In this document: in pieces, positions 17,299 through 26,552 of the stretch
How positions within the stretch are numbered: position 1 is the first letter of the stretch
Layout of the letters: the number at the start of each line of letters is the position of its first letter
Assembly: GCF_007097395.1 (NCBI RefSeq)
Contig: NZ_VKDC01000004.1
Span: 124,001 to 188,000 of the forward strand
Length of the DNA: 64,000 nucleotides
From: Fulvivirga sp. M361
GTDB taxonomy: Bacteria; Bacteroidota; Bacteroidia; Cytophagales; Cyclobacteriaceae
Direction of reading: 5' to 3'
Position numbers and translations under genes: made by a program
The notes under the pieces: model-generated
The model's database searches: none
Seen by the model: only the letters and a program-made list of their open reading frames with translations
Told to the model about the DNA's origin: nothing

Positions 17299-18582
17299 AT
17301 GACGTACGAAAACTCTCTTGAATTTGCTCTCAGGCTTGATGAAAAGGACCACCTGAAAAACTATAGGTCACAATTTCACATTCCGCAACACAACGGAAAA
17401 GATTGTGTTTATTTCACTGGCAACTCGCTGGGATTACAGCCAAAAACCACTAAAAAAATCATCGAGGAAGAGCTTTCAGGCTGGGCCACACTGGGTGTTG
17501 AAGGTCATTTTCATAACAATAAAAGACCATGGTTTTATTATCATCAATTCAGTAAGCAGTCACTTGCACAGCTTTTAGGGGCTAAGCCGGTGGAAGTGGT
17601 ATCTATGAACAACCTCACTTCCAACCTTCATTTGATGCTAGCCTCTTTCTACCGACCAACTGGTAAAAGGTGCAAAATCCTAATAGAAGGGGGTGCCTTC
17701 CCCTCTGATCAATATGCGGTGGAAAGCCAGATAAAAAACCATGGCTACGACTGGAATGAAACTTTAATAGAAGTAACTCCAAGAACCGGCGAATATACAT
17801 TGAGAACGGAAGACATCATAAAAGCCATAGAAGCTCACAAAGATGATCTTGCGCTGGTACTCTTAGGAGGGGTGCAGTATTTCACCGGGCAGTTGTTCGA
17901 TTTTAAGACGATCACAAAAGCAGCCCACAAAGCCGGCGCATTTACTGGTTTTGATTTGGCCCATGCCATCGGTAACGTACCAATGCAGCTTCATGATGAC
18001 AATGTAGATTTTGCTGTTTGGTGTAGCTATAAGTATTTAAACTCCGGCCCTGGTGGTGTAAGTGGCGTTTTCATTCATGAAAAACATGGGCTAAATCCCG
18101 ATACACCACGACTTGCCGGCTGGTGGGGACATGATGAGTCGGAACGGTTTAAAATGGAAAAAGGCTTTAAACCAATGCCTGGTGCCGATGGATGGCAACT
18201 GAGCAATGTAAACATATTGAGTAGTGCAGCACATCTTGCTTCATTGGAGATATTTGATGAGGTGGGTATTGAAAGTTTATCGCAAAAAAGTAAGCAGCTA
18301 ACAGGCTTTTTAGAGTTTTTACTAAACAGTATTCCAAAAGAAAAGTTAGAGATCATAACACCAGAGAATCCGGCCGAGCGGGGCTGCCAACTTTCCATAT
18401 TGGTACACCATAATGGTAAAGTAGTGTTTGACCAACTGTCTGAACAAGGTGTAATAACAGACTGGCGTGAACCCCATATACCGGGAACGGGTGGTGTGAT
18501 ACGAGTAGCGCCTGTTCCTTTATACAATACCTACTCTGATGTGTATCATTTCTATGATCTAGTACGTAAGGCATTACAATGA
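17299..18582 (+). CDS. kynU: Kynureninase
   Basis: PLP enzyme that splits (3-hydroxy)kynurenine into (3-hydroxy)anthranilate and alanine. 427 residues, full length. CVYFTGNSLGLQPK near the N-terminus, LGGVQYFTGQLFD, TGFDLAHAIGNVP with the PLP-nitrogen-binding Asp, and WCSYKYLNSGPGG with the Schiff-base Lys245 are all family motifs. Overlaps kmo by 4 bases. With kmo and HAO it covers kynurenine to the ring-opened aminocarboxymuconate semialdehyde. Confidence 0.97.
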   Translation: MTYENSLEFALRLDEKDHLKNYRSQFHIPQHNGKDCVYFTGNSLGLQPKTTKKIIEEELSGWATLGVEGHFHNNKRPWFYYHQFSKQSLAQLLGAKPVEVVSMNNLTSNLHLMLASFYRPTGKRCKILIEGGAFPSDQYAVESQIKNHGYDWNETLIEVTPRTGEYTLRTEDIIKAIEAHKDDLALVLLGGVQYFTGQLFDFKTITKAAHKAGAFTGFDLAHAIGNVPMQLHDDNVDFAVWCSYKYLNSGPGGVSGVFIHEKHGLNPDTPRLAGWWGHDESERFKMEKGFKPMPGADGWQLSNVNILSSAAHLASLEIFDEVGIESLSQKSKQLTGFLEFLLNSIPKEKLEIITPENPAERGCQLSILVHHNGKVVFDQLSEQGVITDWREPHIPGTGGVIRVAPVPLYNTYSDVYHFYDLVRKALQ

Positions 18583-19919
18583 AAAAATCTCAATCAATCA
18601 CCATAGCAGGTGCAGGGTTAGTCGGTTCACTGATAAGTATATACCTGGCAAAGCGCGGCTATGCGGTAAATGTTTTTGAAAAACGCCCGGACATGCGCAC
18701 AAAAAGCCTGGACGGTGGACGGTCGATTAACCTGGCACTGAGTAATCGCGGATGGTGGCCATTGAAGGAAGTGGGATTGGAATCTGCTGTTATGGATATG
18801 GTGATACCTATGACAGGTCGTATGATGCATGATACATCCGGCATACTGACCTTCCAGCCCTATGGTAAAGAAGGACAAGCCATCAACTCTATCTCACGAG
18901 GAGGTTTGAATGCTCTGTTAATGAATGAGGCCGAAAAGGAAGGAGTTCAGATCCATTTTAACTGTTCCATTCATCATGTGGACTTCGATACCAGCACCAT
19001 ATCTTATCAAAGAAGTAATGGTCCGCTCACTCAACAGCAGGCGGATATTATTATAGGCTCGGATGGTGCTTTTTCAGCCATAAGAAAGTCCATGCAGCTG
19101 ACAGATCGCTTCAATTATTCACAGCATTATATTGAGCACGGTTATAAAGAACTGACCATTCCGGCAGGCAAAAACGGTGAATATCTGCTAGATAAACACT
19201 CCCTCCATATCTGGCCCAGAGGCAACTATATGTTGATCGCTCTGCCTAACAAAGATGCCAGTTTTACCTGTACGTTATTTTTCCCTTATGAGGGGCCACA
19301 TTCTTTCGAAAAAATTAATTCCGACAAGGACATTTTGGACCTTTTTGGAAGGGACTTTCCCGATACATTATCCATTATACCCTCCGTAGTTGATGACTAC
19401 AAAAATAACCCAACCTCATCATTAGTAACCGTTAAATGTTACCCATGGGTAAAAAACAAAACGTTGATCATGGGTGATGCTTCACACGCTATTGTACCCT
19501 TTTATGGCCAGGGCATGAACAGTGGCTTTGAAGACTGTAGGGTATTGAATGCTTTACTGGACACCTTTGATGATAACTGGAACGAAGTACTTCCCACCTT
19601 TCAACAGGAACGTAAGCCAGATGCTGACGCTATTTCACACCTGGCATTGCAAAACTTTATAGAAATGCGTGACCTGGTAGGGGATGAAAGTTTCTTACTC
19701 CGAAAAAAAATTGAAGCCAAACTCCAGGAGCGCTATCCCGATAAATGGGTACCCCTGTATTCCATGGTTACCTTCCGGGAGTCATTAAGGTATTCCCAAG
19801 CATTGGAAAAAGGGCTACAGCAAAAAAAGATCATGGATGAAGTAATGAATACTCCCGGAATTGAAAAAAACTGGGAGCAGTTGGATCTGGAAAATATTGT
19901 GATTCAATTAGAGCAGTAA
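18579..19919 (+). CDS. kmo: Kynurenine 3-monooxygenase
   Basis: FAD/NADPH hydroxylase forming 3-hydroxykynurenine. 446 residues. The N-terminal GAGLVGSLISIYLAKRGY (residues 10-27) is the FAD dinucleotide fold; GGRSINLALSNRG is a KMO signature; DIIIGSDGAFSAIRKSM is the DG motif; and GDASHAIVPFYGQGMNSGFE binds the FAD ribityl chain. The C-terminal roughly 80 residues include a helix that in mitochondrial KMO anchors to the membrane, but no clear membrane segment is seen here. Coupled to kynU by the ATGA overlap. Converges with mltF, with only six bases between. Confidence 0.97.
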   Translation: MKKSQSITIAGAGLVGSLISIYLAKRGYAVNVFEKRPDMRTKSLDGGRSINLALSNRGWWPLKEVGLESAVMDMVIPMTGRMMHDTSGILTFQPYGKEGQAINSISRGGLNALLMNEAEKEGVQIHFNCSIHHVDFDTSTISYQRSNGPLTQQQADIIIGSDGAFSAIRKSMQLTDRFNYSQHYIEHGYKELTIPAGKNGEYLLDKHSLHIWPRGNYMLIALPNKDASFTCTLFFPYEGPHSFEKINSDKDILDLFGRDFPDTLSIIPSVVDDYKNNPTSSLVTVKCYPWVKNKTLIMGDASHAIVPFYGQGMNSGFEDCRVLNALLDTFDDNWNEVLPTFQQERKPDADAISHLALQNFIEMRDLVGDESFLLRKKIEAKLQERYPDKWVPLYSMVTFRESLRYSQALEKGLQQKKIMDEVMNTPGIEKNWEQLDLENIVIQLEQ

Positions 19920-19925
19920 TATGTA

Positions 19926-21398
19926 CTATGAGTTCATTAATTGTTCATACTGGTAATAGCGGTTCAAAATATAATGGACGTAATTCACCGGTTCTTCTCC
20001 ACGACAGTAACCGAAGCGAACAATTGGATCATTCATGTACTCTTTTTTGCTTTTATGGAGCAAATAGTATTCTACATTATTATCCCACACCGTTGGGTCT
20101 TTTCCGTACTTTTTAGCCAGATTACGTGCATCCACAACGTGACCCAGACCCACGTTGTAAGACGCCAACACAAATTTGATCCGCTCCTCTTCATCATGTA
20201 TCGTACCAGCCCATAATCCGTCAAGGTAACGCAGGAAACCAACTCCTGCCCATATGCTCTGAATTGGGTCAGTCAGCTGACGGGCACCGTATCTCTTCCC
20301 TGTTTCGGGTATTAATTGCATGAGACCAATCGCTCCGGCCCAGGATTTTGCATTAGGATCAAACCGTGATTCCTGGTAGATCTGTGAAGCAAGAAGCAAC
20401 CAGTTCCACCCTATGGAATCTGCGGCGGCTTTAATGACATCATCATACGCTGAAATACTTTGCCCTGAAATAGAAGAAAAATCACTCTTGGCACGAATAG
20501 CAAAAGCACGCGGACTACGATAATATTTATTATAAATAACATTAAACGTAGGTTGCCTTTTTATGCTTCTTAACCAGTCATTAAGTTCATCTAACAGCTC
20601 AGGATCGTTCTTACGTACCGCCCAGGCAATTTGCTGCGGAAAACTGATTGGCGTCTTTACATCAATGTTGGAATAGTAAGAAGCATTCACCAGGGCCACT
20701 GACTCATCTGCGACCGTATAAAGTAAATCGCCACGGGCGACCATCTTTATCAGAGACTCTGTTTCAAGACTATCTTCCGTTTCTATAATGATTATATCTC
20801 CTCCTATTTCATGAGCCAGGTTATGCAAACGATCAGCATATGCCGAGCTTCTCCGCACGTACAATTCCTTCCCAATAAGGTCTACCTGATTTCTGATTAC
20901 AGCTCTCTCAAACTGATCCAACGTTAACTGTCGCCAGTTATCAGGCTTACGCTGTACTAATACCTGGCGTGTTGTATAATGGCTATTCGTAAAATTCGCA
21001 AGCTTTTTTCGTTCTTTCGTAACGGTTAACTGATTGGCAATAATATCTCCCTTGCCTTGATTGAGCATTTTGAACGAATTATCAATACTTTGAGTGATCT
21101 TTATTTCCAATCTTACACCCAAGTGCTCTGCAAAAAGCTGTAGCAGGTCATAATCATAACCCATAGGCTGGCCTTTATAAAGAAAGTAGCCTGTAGAACT
21201 GTTGTCAACAATAGCAATCAGCGAGCCACGATCTTTGATTTTCTTGAGATTAAAATCTATTACCGTACTTGTTAAAGCCGGGTTATCTTTACCAGCTACA
21301 CCTGTACTCTCATTTCCAGGTCCTTTACAACCTGAAAGTAATAAAATCCCAAAAAGAACTGCCCATATGCTTTTTTTCTGTGACAACATTTGCCGCAT
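19926..21398 (-). CDS. mltF: MltF-like membrane-bound lytic transglycosylase
   Basis: Two-domain cell-wall enzyme. From ATG 21398 it has 490 residues: signal with lipobox LLSGC (MRQMLSQKKSIWAVLFGILLL), then a solute-binding-protein type 3 domain (about 45-290), then an SLT catalytic domain (about 320-450) with the catalytic Glu in YQESRFDPNAKSWAGAIGLM and NVGLGHVVDARNL. In MltF the binding domain controls the transglycosylase through muropeptides. The frame is open to 21437, but that N-terminus (MLFRYQKYHYFEI) would spoil the lipoprotein signal. It is divergent from the DUF4286 gene. Confidence 0.93.
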   Translation of the reverse strand: MRQMLSQKKSIWAVLFGILLLSGCKGPGNESTGVAGKDNPALTSTVIDFNLKKIKDRGSLIAIVDNSSTGYFLYKGQPMGYDYDLLQLFAEHLGVRLEIKITQSIDNSFKMLNQGKGDIIANQLTVTKERKKLANFTNSHYTTRQVLVQRKPDNWRQLTLDQFERAVIRNQVDLIGKELYVRRSSAYADRLHNLAHEIGGDIIIIETEDSLETESLIKMVARGDLLYTVADESVALVNASYYSNIDVKTPISFPQQIAWAVRKNDPELLDELNDWLRSIKRQPTFNVIYNKYYRSPRAFAIRAKSDFSSISGQSISAYDDVIKAAADSIGWNWLLLASQIYQESRFDPNAKSWAGAIGLMQLIPETGKRYGARQLTDPIQSIWAGVGFLRYLDGLWAGTIHDEEERIKFVLASYNVGLGHVVDARNLAKKYGKDPTVWDNNVEYYLLHKSKKEYMNDPIVRFGYCRGEEPVNYVHYILNRYYQYEQLMNS

Positions 21399-21422
21399 GA
21401 TTTCAAAATAGTGATATTTTTG
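21389..21422 (+). promoter_or_regulatory. Promoter of the DUF4286 gene
   Basis: TTTG (21389-21392), a 22-base spacer and TATTTTTG (21415-21422). The -7 box is exact and the spacer slightly long. Predicted initiation is near 21429, 35 bases before the ATG. It overlaps the 5' end of mltF, so the two divergent genes may interfere. Confidence 0.5.
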
Positions 21423-21463
21423 ATACCGAAAAAGCATACGATAAGTTAAAAAAAAGATTACGC

Positions 21464-21772
21464 ATGGTTCTGTATAATGTTACAGTGGGTATTGATATAA
21501 CAGTAGAGCAGGAATGGTTGATATGGATGAAGGAAGAACATATTCCCGAAGTAATGGGTACAGGGCTTTTCGTTGAGTCTAAAATGTACAAAGTACTCGG
21601 ACAAAATGAAGATCCGCAGACTAACTCATATTCTATTCAGTATTTCGCTAAGAATGTGGGTATTGTCGATGAATATTTAAGCAAACACGCTCCAGGCCTT
21701 ATTCAAAAACATCAGGACAGGTATGGAAAACATCACGTGGCTTTCCGTACGTTATTGGAAGAAGTGATCTGA
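21464..21772 (+). CDS. DUF4286 family protein
   Basis: 102-residue soluble protein, recognised as the DUF4286 type found across Bacteroidota: MVLYNVTVGIDITVEQEWLI at the start, WMKEEHIPEVMGTGLFVESKMYK, SYSIQYFAKNVGIVDEYL, and a C-terminal helix with RYGKHHVAFRTLLEEV. The fold is probably ferredoxin-like (alpha-beta, dimeric-barrel style); no catalytic residues stand out and the function is unknown. It has its own promoter and lies upstream of the SiaC-like gene. Confidence 0.82.
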   Translation: MVLYNVTVGIDITVEQEWLIWMKEEHIPEVMGTGLFVESKMYKVLGQNEDPQTNSYSIQYFAKNVGIVDEYLSKHAPGLIQKHQDRYGKHHVAFRTLLEEVI

Positions 21773-21857
21773 CATCCACTTAAAGAACTTAAACATGTCC
21801 CGAACGGACAAATAGGGCCTTTAACGTTTCTAATTTCACATACCTGAGGCATTCATT

Positions 21858-21865
21858 TAAATTTG
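21858..21865 (+). promoter_or_regulatory. Promoter -7 box of the SiaC-like gene
   Basis: TAAATTTG matches TAnnTTTG exactly. Initiation near 21872 would leave an 18-base leader before ATG 21890 and rules out the overlapping TTG at 21863 as a start codon on this transcript. Confidence 0.5.
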
Positions 21866-21889
21866 AATTTCCATCAACTTTCTAAAGGT

Positions 21890-22270
21890 ATGTCAAAGTT
21901 ATTTTTAGAACCCACAGAAGATAGCCCTCGTATACTCTTTAATTCTGATACAGGGCACCTGGTTATCCGGGGTCGATCGTTCATGGAAGATACCAGTCCT
22001 TTCTATTTTGCTATTATAGAATGGCTCCGTGATTACTTTAAAAACCCAAAGCCATATACATTACTCGAGCTTGAATTTGACTACATTAATTCTGCCTCTT
22101 ATCGCATGGTAGTAGATGTCATTGGAGAGCTTAATAAATACTTCGTGATCGGATATATCATAGAAGTAAGGTGGGGGTACTATCCGGATGATGAGTGCCT
22201 GGCTGAAATGGGTGAGGAGTTGAAAGATATGTTTGACCTACCTATACAGTCTAACGTTATAGCCAGCTAA
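21890..22270 (+). CDS. SiaC-like regulatory phosphoprotein (DUF1987)
   Basis: 126 residues from ATG 21890 (MSKLFLEPTEDSPRILFNSD). It matches the DUF1987/SiaC fold: VIRGRSFMEDTSPFYFAIIE is the conserved early signature, LELEFDYINSASYRMVVDVI contains the Asn-Ser-x-Ser stretch where SiaC is phosphorylated, and EVRWGYYPDDECLAEMGEEL ends the domain. In Pseudomonas, SiaC activates the diguanylate cyclase SiaD when dephosphorylated, with SiaB as kinase and SiaA as PP2C phosphatase. No siaA, siaB or siaD partner is adjacent, so its role here is inferred to be regulatory only. The 3' end converges with GNAT, five bases apart. Confidence 0.82.
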   Translation: MSKLFLEPTEDSPRILFNSDTGHLVIRGRSFMEDTSPFYFAIIEWLRDYFKNPKPYTLLELEFDYINSASYRMVVDVIGELNKYFVIGYIIEVRWGYYPDDECLAEMGEELKDMFDLPIQSNVIAS

Positions 22271-22275
22271 TTGAT

Positions 22276-22725
22276 CTACCAGTCTATACTACAATTCACC
22301 CACTCATCGTCCAGAGTGGCCTGGTAATATTTTTTATAGAAATTGATGGCCGGTTCATTCCAATCCAGTACCTGCCACATCATCCCTGTACATCCTGTAC
22401 TTTTACCTTGATCAATAATAGCGTCAAATAGCTTTTTACCTGTCCCACGGCCTCGTTCATTTTCAGTAACAACAAGGTCTTCCAGGTAGATCCGCTTGCC
22501 TTTCCAGGTAGAATAGCGATAGTAGTAAAGCGCTATACCGACTATTCCTTTGTGTTCCTCCACTGCGACAAAAAAGCCAAAAACCGGCACCTCTCCAAAA
22601 CCATCTTCTTCCATCATTTGCACAGTATTAGAGACCTGATCTGCTGCCTTTTCATATTGGGCCAACTCCTTGATCAATGATAAAACCTGCGGTAAGTCCT
22701 CTTTCGTTCCTCTTCTAATAATCAT
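22276..22725 (-). CDS. GNAT-family N-acetyltransferase (diamine/spermidine acetyltransferase-like)
   Basis: 149 residues. The N-terminus IRRGTKEDLPQVLSLIKELA, KGKRIYLEDLVVTENERGRG and TGKKLFDAIIDQGKSTGCTG cover GNAT motifs A and D/C; the acetyl-CoA loop is RGRGTGKKL. YYRYSTWKGKRIYLEDL and DWNEPAINFYKKYYQA resemble eukaryotic-type spermidine/spermine acetyltransferases, suggesting a small polyamine or amino-acid substrate. Substrate is not provable from sequence. It follows the prolyl oligopeptidase gene on the same strand by 43 bases. Confidence 0.85.
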   Translation of the reverse strand: MIIRRGTKEDLPQVLSLIKELAQYEKAADQVSNTVQMMEEDGFGEVPVFGFFVAVEEHKGIVGIALYYYRYSTWKGKRIYLEDLVVTENERGRGTGKKLFDAIIDQGKSTGCTGMMWQVLDWNEPAINFYKKYYQATLDDEWVNCSIDW

Positions 22726-22768
22726 GTAATAATTAACAATGATCGTTACTAAAATTGCACTTGGTTCA

Positions 22769-24901
22769 TTATTGCGCCTCTTTAGCTAAAGGGGGGATAA
22801 CCCCCATGTTATACCAGGCAAACGAATAGATATCCGCCACCTGCTCTATCCTTTTACTTATGGGAGTACCAGCACCATGACCGGCATCCGTTTCTATTCT
22901 GATCAACACCGGGTCTTCACCGGCCTGATGCTCTTGTAATGTAGCAGCATATTTGAATGAATGTGCCGGCACCACCCTGTCATCATGATCCGCTGTAGTT
23001 ACCATAGTGGCAGGATAAGAGGTTCCCGAGCGCAAATTATGCACCGGAGAATATCCTTTTAGGTATTCAAACATCTCTTTTGAATCTTCAGAAGTGCCAT
23101 AATCCGTAGCCCAGGCCCAGCCTATGGTAAATTTGTGGTAACGTAACATATCCATAACTCCTACAGCAGGAAAAGCTACTTTCATCAAATCCGGTCGTTG
23201 TGTCATAGTGGCTCCTACTAATAAACCACCGTTACTTCCACCAGCTATGGCAAGATAATCACTGGAGGTGTATTGGTTTGCTATGAGGTATTCCCCGGCA
23301 GCGATAAAATCGTCAAATACATTTTGCTTCTGCATTTTGGTACCTGCTTCGTGCCATTTCTCGCCATATTCACCTCCTCCACGAATATTTGGCTGTGCAT
23401 ATATTCCACCATTTTCTAACCAAAGAATACGCTGAGTACTAAAAGAAGGCTTCAAGCTTATATTAAAACCTCCATAGGCATACAGGTAAGTAGGGTTTGT
23501 GCCATCCAGCGTAAGACCTTTTTTATGCACAATGAACATGGGTACCTTAGTACCATCCTTACTGTCATAAAATACCTGCCGGGTTTCATAATCTTCAGGG
23601 TTGAAATCAACTTGCGGGCTTTCATATAATTCAGAGCTCCCTGTGGCCAGGTCGTATTTAAATATGGTGGGCGGATAGGTAAAAGAAGTAAACGTATAAT
23701 AAAGTTCGGCATCAGCCTGTTTACCACTAAAACCGTACGCTGTTCCTATCCCTGGCAAAGCTACGTTCCGCACTAGTTTTCCCTCCATGTCATGTTGCTT
23801 TATAGCCGTTTTTGCATCTTCCAGATAATCAGTAAAAATAAACCCTCCTGCCGTGGCAGCAGAAAGTACCTGATCGGTTTCAGGAATTACGTCGACCCAA
23901 TTTTCAGGCAGTGGATTTTCCGGATCGACTGCTACCACTCTGTAATTAGGTGCTTCAAGATTAGTTTCTACCAAAAGTCGCCCATTATAGACATCAATTA
24001 CCTGGTGGTCATTATCAAAATGGTCCACCGCGGTAATAATTTCACTGCTTCCGGTCAAGTCTTTTATAAACAACTGATTCCCCGAAGTACCCTGAAAAGT
24101 TGTGATCACCAGAAAACGATTATCTTCCGTAAGATAGCCATTCACACCTACCTTCTCCCCTTCAGGTTCAAAGATCATCTCATCGGCTGATTGAGGTGTA
24201 CCCATTTTATGATACATCAATTTTGCTTTCGTATTCAATCCTGAAAGTTCTTTGCCCTCTTCAGGCGCATCATATCGGGCATAGTAAAACCCGTCATTAT
24301 TTAACCATGAAAGGCCACTGAACTTGATGTGTCTCAGTGTATCTCCTACCTGTGATCTATCACCGGTTTTGATTACAATTGCTTTTCTCCAATCTGAGCC
24401 CCCTTCTGAAATCAAATATCCAAAAAGACTACCATCGTCTGAAAAACTAGTCCCTCCCAGAGATATCGTTCCATCTTCCTTAAACCCATTGGGATCAAGG
24501 AAAACTTCTTCATCCGAACCTTCTAAAGGTTTCCTTAACAGCACATTCTGATTTTGAAGACCATCATTACGATAAAAATAAAGATAGTCTCCATGCTTCG
24601 AGGGAGCACTAATACGCTCATAGTTGAACAAGGTTTCCAGACGGCTTTTGATTTTTTCTCTAAATGGGATATCAGACAAATAATCAAATGTCAATTTATT
24701 TTGTGCCTGCACCCACTTAGCGGTCTCATCAGAATTATCATCTTCTAACCATCGATATGGGTCCGGGATCTCCGTACCAAAGTATGTATCCACGGTATCC
24801 ACTTTATCTGAAGTAGGGTAAAGGAATGATTGTTCAGGTTCAGTTTTCGAACAGGCTCCAAACAACGTTACTAAAATCAAAAAATGTACTAACCGGTCCA
24901 T
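22769..24901 (-). CDS. Prolyl oligopeptidase, S9A family lipoprotein
   Basis: 710 residues from ATG 24901. The signal ends in the lipobox TLFGAC (Cys about 17), so it is probably membrane-anchored and periplasmic. YPTSDKVDTVDTYFGTEIPD and PDPYRWLEDDNSDE open the family; a seven-blade propeller spans about 80-420; the alpha/beta-hydrolase domain holds the nucleophile Ser in AGGSNGGLLVG, the Asp in TADHDDRVVPAHS, and the His in DAGHGAG. It cleaves short peptides after proline. A 19-codon upstream extension is open to 24958 but would hide the signal peptide. Confidence 0.94.
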   Translation of the reverse strand: MDRLVHFLILVTLFGACSKTEPEQSFLYPTSDKVDTVDTYFGTEIPDPYRWLEDDNSDETAKWVQAQNKLTFDYLSDIPFREKIKSRLETLFNYERISAPSKHGDYLYFYRNDGLQNQNVLLRKPLEGSDEEVFLDPNGFKEDGTISLGGTSFSDDGSLFGYLISEGGSDWRKAIVIKTGDRSQVGDTLRHIKFSGLSWLNNDGFYYARYDAPEEGKELSGLNTKAKLMYHKMGTPQSADEMIFEPEGEKVGVNGYLTEDNRFLVITTFQGTSGNQLFIKDLTGSSEIITAVDHFDNDHQVIDVYNGRLLVETNLEAPNYRVVAVDPENPLPENWVDVIPETDQVLSAATAGGFIFTDYLEDAKTAIKQHDMEGKLVRNVALPGIGTAYGFSGKQADAELYYTFTSFTYPPTIFKYDLATGSSELYESPQVDFNPEDYETRQVFYDSKDGTKVPMFIVHKKGLTLDGTNPTYLYAYGGFNISLKPSFSTQRILWLENGGIYAQPNIRGGGEYGEKWHEAGTKMQKQNVFDDFIAAGEYLIANQYTSSDYLAIAGGSNGGLLVGATMTQRPDLMKVAFPAVGVMDMLRYHKFTIGWAWATDYGTSEDSKEMFEYLKGYSPVHNLRSGTSYPATMVTTADHDDRVVPAHSFKYAATLQEHQAGEDPVLIRIETDAGHGAGTPISKRIEQVADIYSFAWYNMGVIPPLAKEAQ

Positions 24902-25064
24902 ATTCTCATGGTTTTTATGATGAAGATCGAAAGTACTATGCATAAGACTAACATGCACGTAGTTATTGACGAAAGGTAAATGGCTAACGTAAATTAACTG
25001 ATTAAGTAAGCTAACGTGTTTAACTCAAGAGCTATAAAACAAGGTGCTACAGGCCAAAATAATC

Positions 25065-26339
25065 TTAGTTAATCCTGTCAAAGCCTGTGTATGGCACTAG
25101 TATTTCAGGAATGACTATACCATCTTCGGTCTGATTATTTTCCAGAAGCGAGGCTACTATCCTTGGTAGCGCCAGTGCACTGCCATTGAGCGTATGTAAC
25201 AATTGTTTTTTCTTATCTGCAGCCTGATACCTGAGTTTTAATCGATTGGCCTGGTATGTTTCAAAGTTACTCACTGAACTGACTTCTAACCACTTCCCTT
25301 GTGCTGCAGAAAATACTTCCATATCAAAGGTCTGAGCAGAAGTAAACCCTAAATCTCCGGCACATAGATTGAGTACACGATACTGTAATCCCAGTTTTTC
25401 CAAAAGCCCCTGGACATACTTACACATTTCTTCCAGCGCCTGATAAGACTCTTCCGGGCGCCTGATCTGTACTACCTCAACTTTGTCAAATTGGTGCAGT
25501 CGGTTAAGTCCCCGAACGTGCGCCCCCCATGAGCCTGCTTCACGTCTGAAGCATGGGGTAAATCCTACATTTTTGACGGGAAGGTCTTGCTCTTTCAGGA
25601 TCACATCACGATACATATTGGTAATAGGTACCTCTGCAGTAGGGATCAAGAAAAAATTCTCTTCACTAATGTGATACATCTGTCCGTCTTTATCAGGCAG
25701 TTGACCGGTACCGTATCCGGAAGCTTCATTGATAACAATGGGGGGTTGTACTTCCATATAACCGGCTTTGGAAGCTTCTTCCAGGAAGAAATTGACCAGG
25801 GCACGCTGTAGTCGGGCACCTTTACCCTTATACACCGGAAATCCGGCGCCGGTTATTTTAACACCAACCTCAAAGTCTATGATATCATACTTCTTTATTA
25901 ATTCCCAATGAGGTAAAGCACCGGAAGGCAGTGAAGGAGTGCTGCCGTGCTCATAGACTACCTCGTTATGGTCTTCACTCGCCCCTTCAGGCACATTGTT
26001 ATTCGGGATATTAGGGATAGTATACAGTAACGCCTTTAACTCTTCCTCAGCTGAAGACTGAACGTCTCCCAAACTTTTACTTTTTAACTTTATTTCAGCC
26101 GTTTGAGCTTTAATGGATTCCGCTGCTGCCACATCACCTTGTTTCATCAGCCCTCCAATTTGTTTGGAAAGATGATTCGCTTCTGCCAACAAGCTGTCCA
26201 ACTCTTGCTGGGCAGACCGCCGGGATTCATCTATGGCTAAGACTTGGTTTATAACCTGCTCAGCGTCAGCAAATTTTCTTTTCCCCAGTGCCTTTATCAC
26301 AAAATCTTTGTTTTCCCGAATGTAGGCTACTTGTAACAT
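25065..26339 (-). CDS. serS: Seryl-tRNA synthetase
   Basis: 424 residues, class II synthetase. Residues about 1-105 form the coiled-coil arm that reads the tRNA-Ser variable arm (SRRSAQQELDSLLAEANHLS). The catalytic core has the class II motifs: motif 2 at FTPCFRREAGSWGAHVRGLN with the QFDKVEVV follow-up, and motif 3 at LNGSALALPRIVASLLENNQ. EVSSVSNFETYQANR is the serine-specific region. It is divergent from rho, 297 bases apart. CAAAATAA at about 26365-26372, one base off a minus-strand -7 box, might be its promoter. Confidence 0.97.
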   Translation of the reverse strand: MLQVAYIRENKDFVIKALGKRKFADAEQVINQVLAIDESRRSAQQELDSLLAEANHLSKQIGGLMKQGDVAAAESIKAQTAEIKLKSKSLGDVQSSAEEELKALLYTIPNIPNNNVPEGASEDHNEVVYEHGSTPSLPSGALPHWELIKKYDIIDFEVGVKITGAGFPVYKGKGARLQRALVNFFLEEASKAGYMEVQPPIVINEASGYGTGQLPDKDGQMYHISEENFFLIPTAEVPITNMYRDVILKEQDLPVKNVGFTPCFRREAGSWGAHVRGLNRLHQFDKVEVVQIRRPEESYQALEEMCKYVQGLLEKLGLQYRVLNLCAGDLGFTSAQTFDMEVFSAAQGKWLEVSSVSNFETYQANRLKLRYQAADKKKQLLHTLNGSALALPRIVASLLENNQTEDGIVIPEILVPYTGFDRIN

Positions 26340-26433
26340 GTCTTGATTGTGGTTTTAAAAAGCTGCAAAATAATGGATTTAGGTGCAAATCTTTAGATTT
26401 TAACCTCAAGAATGATTATTTCATAACAAATAA

Positions 26434-26465
26434 TTTGGCGATTGAAAGTCGTTCATCTATTATTG
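26434..26465 (+). promoter_or_regulatory. Probable rho promoter with long leader
   Basis: TTTG (26434-26437), a 20-base spacer, then TATTATTG (26458-26465), one base off TAnnTTTG. Initiation near 26472 would give a leader of roughly 165 bases, long for this window. Confidence 0.4.
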
Positions 26466-26552
26466 CAAAGTCCAAAAAAGACATCTAGGCTTTAGTAGTC
26501 TCTCTGATTTCAAAAAGCTTACTCTATTTAATCATCACGATACGTCATTTTT

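Noticed and set aside
24983-25017. Direct repeat GCTAACGT (24983-24990 and 25010-25017) between serS and the oligopeptidase gene
   Set aside because: Two 8-base copies in AT-rich sequence with no further symmetry and no promoter nearby; chance is a sufficient explanation.
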